A stretch of 64,000 nt of DNA from Moesziomyces globuligerus. Taxonomy: Eukaryota > Basidiomycota > Ustilaginomycetes > Ustilaginales > Ustilaginaceae. The position numbers and the translations under genes were made by a program. Location: positions 310,001-374,000 of the forward strand of contig JARVLF010000018.1 of NCBI GenBank assembly GCA_030849465.1, in the 5' to 3' direction. Of this stretch, positions 60,082 through 64,000 are shown one piece after another. The first letter of the stretch is position 1; the number at the start of each line of letters is the position of its first letter. Below the pieces are notes generated by a model. That model was not told the origin of the DNA, did no database searches, and was given only the letters and a program-made list of their open reading frames with translations.

Positions 60082-60612
60082 GCAGAACCCTTCCACATCG
60101 CTCAGGCATCCTCCGCGTTGCCGTTTTCGCTACGGCAAAGCTATCTGTCGCCGGAATATCTCGTCATGACCCGATCCAGGCAGTGTCGTCAGATGTCGAC
60201 GCCCTTTCCGCGACACCGCGTCGAAGTGCGCTTCTCGGTGCGTCAGGAGAGCAGCGCTGGACTTTGAGAAAAGATAGATGCGATCAGACATTGTTCCGGT
60301 CATCCTCGTTGTATCCTCGAGCACCTTTCTGCTTCACAATTATGAACATCGTGGTGATGGGTGTTTGCAGGTCGATTGTTCAACTGAGCCTGACGCGGCT
60401 GAGCAAGCCTCAGAGAGCGGGTTTCAAAGATCAGGGTCCAACGACGCGAATGAAGATTATGTAATCCAAATTTTGGCCAAAGTGGATTTTTTCTCGAGAA
60501 GACGCACAGCGCAACTCGGAAGGTGCATTTCGCCGAGCATCTTCGGCTGCACTTCCTCTCCCCGCCACCCCATCACTTGACCTTAACCGGCATCAGCATA
60601 CATAATACAGCC
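60082..60612. other. Intergenic, NOP9 promoter region
   Basis: About 530 bp between the basic-protein stop and the NOP9 ATG, same strand. The last 120 bp are A/T-richer and then C-rich. No clear core promoter element. Confidence 0.45.
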
Positions 60613-63309
60613 ATGCCGCCCAAAGTGCGACAGAGGGGCAAGAAGCCCTCGAAGCTTCGAAAACTTCAGGAAGGCCAGGTTGAATCCGAACAGGGCCAGC
60701 ACGACGAGTCGCAACCGGTGGCGTCCACCTCACTTGCGGCATCGAACAACATCCAGAATCAAGCCGACTATATCGCCCTCGATGACAACGTTTCGACCGG
60801 TAATGGATCGGCACAGCCGCAGGAGGAGGACGGACAGCCGAACTGGGTGCGCTTGGGAGAGCGATCGAGCAAGGCCGAACACGAGGCGCCCTTCGGCTAC
60901 GTCGATGCCGAGCTCAAGGCGTACCTTCGCGCCGGTTGGGAGCATGCAGTCGAGCTCGAGAGCCAGGGCTATACCGCCAAATCGACGCTGACCGCTCTTG
61001 CTGCTGCCGCTGTCGGCGCGGCTGACTCGACACGAGCGGCCGACAACCAAGATGAGGAGCAGGAGGACGAGCTGGCGTTGCTGCTCCAGGCTACGCTCAA
61101 GGAGATGGACGGTAAGGAGCTGCTCCTCTCCACCGACCCAGACACTTCGCTCATTGTAGAGGGTATCCTGCATCGTCTACCCGCCAAGCCGCTGCGCGTG
61201 TTCGTCGACCGTCTCGCAGGCAACTTCGCCGTGCTCGCCAAACACCGCTTCGCAAGCCACGTCGTTCAAGCTTGTCTGGCCACTCTGCAGCCTGCCGTCA
61301 CACTCGAACATGCAACCCAAAATCACTTCCAACAGCACCAGCACAGCTCTGCATCCAATGGCAAGGCCGCAGCGTCGTCTGCGTTTGCCAGCGACACGGC
61401 TACCATCGTCAACGAGGACGGCATCCTCCGTTCGGCCACGCAGCTCATCCTCGACATTGCGGATGAGCTGGCGTCCGACCAAGCGCTACTCGCCTCGCTG
61501 GTGTCGGACGCGTTCGGATCACACGTGCTCCGCTCGCTCCTGTGCGTGCTGACGGGTCGCAACATCCAGACGGACACCGGATCGTCCGCGCATACTGCTG
61601 CGGCGTCGGACCTCCGATCGCGCCGCAGCGCAAAGTTCCGCACGCGCAAAGCACCCACTTCTGTCGCCGGGACTGGTGCATCCGAGGACCTGCTGGTTGT
61701 CGTTCCCGACCTTCTCTTCGACCGCGCAACGTCACTGCGGCAAGGGATTCTCGGCGAGGCGAGCACGGAGGTGGTGCGACGATGGGCGGCGGATGCCGTC
61801 GCCTCGCCACTGCTCCAGCTGCTGATCGAAGCTGAGGCTGACGCGCTCGACGATGTGGACGGCGAGAACAAGTGGAACGGCTCGCTTGTAGACAGCTTGC
61901 TCGGAGGCTTCCTCTCGACGTCCGCACCCGCGTCCGAGGGCGAGGACGAGGCGACGCGCGATGTGTATCTCGAGACGTCGCTGCGCGACAGCGTCGCGTC
62001 GCACGCACTGCAGCTCGCCCTGGAGCGCGCACCTTCCTCGGCCACCGCGCGCTTCTTTGCCATCTACATCCGCGGCCGCATGGCCAAGCTGTGCATCCAT
62101 CCGGCGGCGAACCACATCGTCGCGGCGCTGCTGCGTCGTCTCGCGCCCGCCGAGCTCGCCGCTGCCATCGCCGAGATGGGCAAGGTCGCCACGGGGATGG
62201 TCAAGGAGCAGATGGTTGGCTGTCTGCAGGCAGCTGTGGACAGGGTGGGTCAGCTCGTTGCTGAGCCCGCGGCAGCGGAGGCCAAGAAGCTCGCCAAGGC
62301 GGTGTCCGAGGTAGTGCTGGGTGCGTTTCGACTCAAGGCCAAGGCCGAGTCGGCAGCAGAGGGACAGATGGAGGAGGGTGTCAAGATGCTTGTGCCCACG
62401 ATGCTGGCACTCAAGACGCGCAAGGCGTATCTGCACACGTACGCTGCGCGTGCCAAGCAGGGAGACGAGGCGGAAGAGGGGCATGGACAGAAGCGCACGC
62501 GCGACGGCAAGTCGTCCAAGTCGAAAAAGGCCAAGCACGCCAAGAAGCACGACGAGGGCGAGTCGGAGGACGAGCAGGCGGCGTGGATGATGGACGAGGC
62601 ATACGAGCTTCCAGCCTCCGAGGCCACCGTCCAGGGAAGTCTGTTGCTGCAATCTCTGCTTCGGCTTCCCGGGCCGAGCACCGTCAAGGGGCCTGTCAAG
62701 CGTACCTTTGGACGTCCCACTCCTGCTGTCGCCGCAGCACCGGTCGAGGTGTTTGGCAGTGCGCTGGTGCTCGAGTCACTGCTTGCGCTGCCTACGCTCG
62801 CGCCGTTTGCGCGCAACCCGACCGCGGTACACACGCTCATTGCCGCGCTCACGCCCATCTCGGCCGCGGCGGCCAGCGAGGGGCTGGATGCAGGCCAGGC
62901 TGCGCGCCGCCGCAAGCTCGGCGCGGCGCTGGTCGCGCAGCTGGCGCACTTCTGCGGCGACAAGTATGGCAGCCGACTGGCGGATCAGCTCTGGTACACG
63001 TCCGACGGCTACTCGAAGGAGAAGATCGCCAAGGCGGTCGTCGAGGATTCGGCGACGATCCTGCGCGGTGCGTATGCGGGCTACTTTACCAACAAGCTCC
63101 AGCTCCAGCTGTACCGCAAGGGCAAGCTGCGCGAATGGACACAGGCGGTGCAAGCGCAGCAGCCACCTGCACCCGCTCGCGATGCACCGCAGCAGGGCGG
63201 CGTGGTGAGGCATAGGCCGATCGTCGTCACGACCGCGCGCAAGCCGGGCAAGAAGACCAAGAAGGCCAAGATCGACGGCGAGCTCGATGCGATCCTCGGT
63301 GGGATTTGA
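60613..63309 (+). CDS. NOP9: Nop9-type Pumilio-repeat ribosome biogenesis factor
   Basis: 898 residues, intronless; ATG at 60613 begins MPPKVRQRGKKPSKLRKLQE, a basic nucleolar-type N-terminus; the frame is open 30 codons further upstream without meaning. The body is a superhelix of Pumilio-like repeats. Clear repeats: FVDRLAGNFAVLAKHRFASH followed by VVQACLATLQ (near 197-226), DAFGSHVLRSLLCVLTG (near 305), DSVASHALQLALERAP and HPAANHIVAALLRRLAP. There is a long low-complexity insertion of the type GAGTG/Ala around 350-400, and a Lys/Glu-rich stretch near 610-660 (KSSKSKKAKHAKKHDEGESE). The end KKTKKAKIDGELDAILGGI is typical of Nop9. It binds pre-18S rRNA near the site of 3'-end cleavage in 40S assembly in yeast. 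Longer than the yeast protein (666). Confidence 0.9.
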   Translation: MPPKVRQRGKKPSKLRKLQEGQVESEQGQHDESQPVASTSLAASNNIQNQADYIALDDNVSTGNGSAQPQEEDGQPNWVRLGERSSKAEHEAPFGYVDAELKAYLRAGWEHAVELESQGYTAKSTLTALAAAAVGAADSTRAADNQDEEQEDELALLLQATLKEMDGKELLLSTDPDTSLIVEGILHRLPAKPLRVFVDRLAGNFAVLAKHRFASHVVQACLATLQPAVTLEHATQNHFQQHQHSSASNGKAAASSAFASDTATIVNEDGILRSATQLILDIADELASDQALLASLVSDAFGSHVLRSLLCVLTGRNIQTDTGSSAHTAAASDLRSRRSAKFRTRKAPTSVAGTGASEDLLVVVPDLLFDRATSLRQGILGEASTEVVRRWAADAVASPLLQLLIEAEADALDDVDGENKWNGSLVDSLLGGFLSTSAPASEGEDEATRDVYLETSLRDSVASHALQLALERAPSSATARFFAIYIRGRMAKLCIHPAANHIVAALLRRLAPAELAAAIAEMGKVATGMVKEQMVGCLQAAVDRVGQLVAEPAAAEAKKLAKAVSEVVLGAFRLKAKAESAAEGQMEEGVKMLVPTMLALKTRKAYLHTYAARAKQGDEAEEGHGQKRTRDGKSSKSKKAKHAKKHDEGESEDEQAAWMMDEAYELPASEATVQGSLLLQSLLRLPGPSTVKGPVKRTFGRPTPAVAAAPVEVFGSALVLESLLALPTLAPFARNPTAVHTLIAALTPISAAAASEGLDAGQAARRRKLGAALVAQLAHFCGDKYGSRLADQLWYTSDGYSKEKIAKAVVEDSATILRGAYAGYFTNKLQLQLYRKGKLREWTQAVQAQQPPAPARDAPQQGGVVRHRPIVVTTARKPGKKTKKAKIDGELDAILGGI

Positions 63310-63341
63310 GCGGCTAAAATGGCAGATTTGGCATTCGGGAT

Positions 63342-64000
63342 TCAGACTCGAGTGACAGGCGTGTGTGCGGGGAGGGGGTTTCGTAGGATGCCCTTGAGCT
63401 GGGGCTGGGAGAGGACGGGGAGCGAGGTGGAGGAGGGGAGGTTGGTGCGATTTCGACGTGCGAGGGCGGCCGAGGCGGCTGAAGCGACGGGTTCCGAGAG
63501 GTAGGCCGAGGCAGCCGAGTAGTAGGAGCGTTCGAGGATGGGGTCGATGCAGATGCTGTTGGGGTGGATCGGTCGGAAGTCGAGTGAGCTCTTGCGCAGC
63601 GGAACGCGCACTGCTGGTGCTGGGACCGAGGAGGTTGGGGAGGGCTTGGACTTGGACTTGGGCAGGGTTTTGCTCGTGAACGAGTGGTTGGCTTTGACCG
63701 TCTTGATGGGGCGTGCGCGCGCGAGGATGGGCACCACCGCCTCGGGAGGTTCGTCCGAGCCGCGCGAGAAGAGCGTGCCCGCGCGCCCGCGGACGGGACG
63801 AGGCCTCGCTAGCACCGACCCCACGACGCGCGTCGCCCGCTCGATCGTCACCTCTTCGTCCAACAACGCCGGACACGAGACCGAGCTCGACAGTCCCATC
63901 TCCCGCACGGCGGTTTGGTGAGGCGAAGGCGAAGGAGGGCCAACGTAGGGTCGACAGCCCCAGATCGACGGCGGCACAGCCGGAGCAAAGTCGAGCTCAA
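63342..64000 (-). CDS. Unknown protein, 5' end outside window
   Basis: The frame runs from the right window edge to a stop at 63342 with no stop in between, so at least 218 C-terminal residues are visible. I recognise no domain. Composition is Pro/Ser/Ala/Arg-rich and mostly disordered, with a somewhat ordered stretch IERATRVVGSVLARPR and PEAVVPILARARPIKTVKANHSFTS-like basic motifs. It ends QLKGILRNPLPAHTPVTRV; the GILRNP piece resembles short basic binding motifs but this is not firm. The stop is only 32 bp from the NOP9 stop (convergent), so the two transcripts almost surely overlap. Being cut by the edge, the true start and any introns cannot be judged. Confidence 0.55.
   Translation of the reverse strand, partial: ELDFAPAVPPSIWGCRPYVGPPSPSPHQTAVREMGLSSSVSCPALLDEEVTIERATRVVGSVLARPRPVRGRAGTLFSRGSDEPPEAVVPILARARPIKTVKANHSFTSKTLPKSKSKPSPTSSVPAPAVRVPLRKSSLDFRPIHPNSICIDPILERSYYSAASAYLSEPVASAASAALARRNRTNLPSSTSLPVLSQPQLKGILRNPLPAHTPVTRV

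Overview
The window looks like nuclear DNA from a smut fungus (Basidiomycota, Ustilaginomycotina, most likely Ustilaginaceae). It is GC-rich with strong C/G bias at third codon positions. Genes are mostly intronless or carry a few 70-200 nt introns with GTAAGT/GTGAGT-type donors. The gene content is ordinary ascomycete/basidiomycete housekeeping plus secreted proteins of the kind smuts carry. I saw no prokaryotic operon logic, CRISPR array, rRNA, convincing tRNA or intact transposon. The assignment to a smut is inference from gene style; no species is claimed.

Layout. 1-3936: C-terminal part of a HEAT-repeat Laa1/HEATR5 protein. 4040-5263 (-): Tan1/THUMPD1. 5520-6227 (+): small coiled-coil protein. 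6323-9070 (-): bifunctional biotin enzyme (BioD-BioA). 9661-11442 (-): uncharacterised basidiomycete protein. 13947-17915 (-): Vps39/Vam6. 18291-20819 (-): Dus2 joined in frame to an FMN-binding split-barrel domain. 22079-22686 (-): small secreted protein rebuilt from two exons. 23407-24213 (+): histidine phosphatase. 24512-25360 (-): secreted glycoprotein-like protein. 27809-32296 (+): sulfite reductase beta subunit (Met5). 32642-33478 (-): HAD phosphatase. 35800-36429 (+): ribosomal protein eL13. 37379-40141 (+): secreted repeat protein with 12 acidic cysteine modules. 40371-41132 (-): FAM210/DUF1279 mitochondrial protein. 41712-42893 (-): Mid2/Wsc-like surface sensor. 45199-46608 (+): ceramide synthase Lag1. 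46737-47963 (-): GINS subunit Sld5, four exons. 48424-51825 (-): large disordered protein. 54754-58712 (+): Cwh43, seven exons. 59396-60081 (+): small four-exon basic protein. 60613-63309 (+): Nop9. 63342-64000 (-): C-terminal part of an unknown protein cut by the window edge.

Functional themes, which may be chance neighbours: tRNA modification (Tan1, Dus2) and rRNA maturation (Nop9, eL13); membrane traffic (Laa1 at TGN/endosome AP-1, Vps39 at the vacuole); ceramide and GPI-lipid metabolism (Lag1 makes ceramide, Cwh43 puts ceramide on GPI anchors); sulfur and cofactor metabolism (Met5, BioDA); cell surface and secretion (four genes). Five gene-poor stretches of 2.3-2.9 kb separate some genes; I found no supportable gene in them.

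The most unusual items are the Dus2-split-barrel fusion with stacked candidate targeting signals, the cysteine-module secreted protein, and the intron-split effector candidate. Spliced models were built by eye from splice-site motifs plus frame and family continuity and need transcript support.
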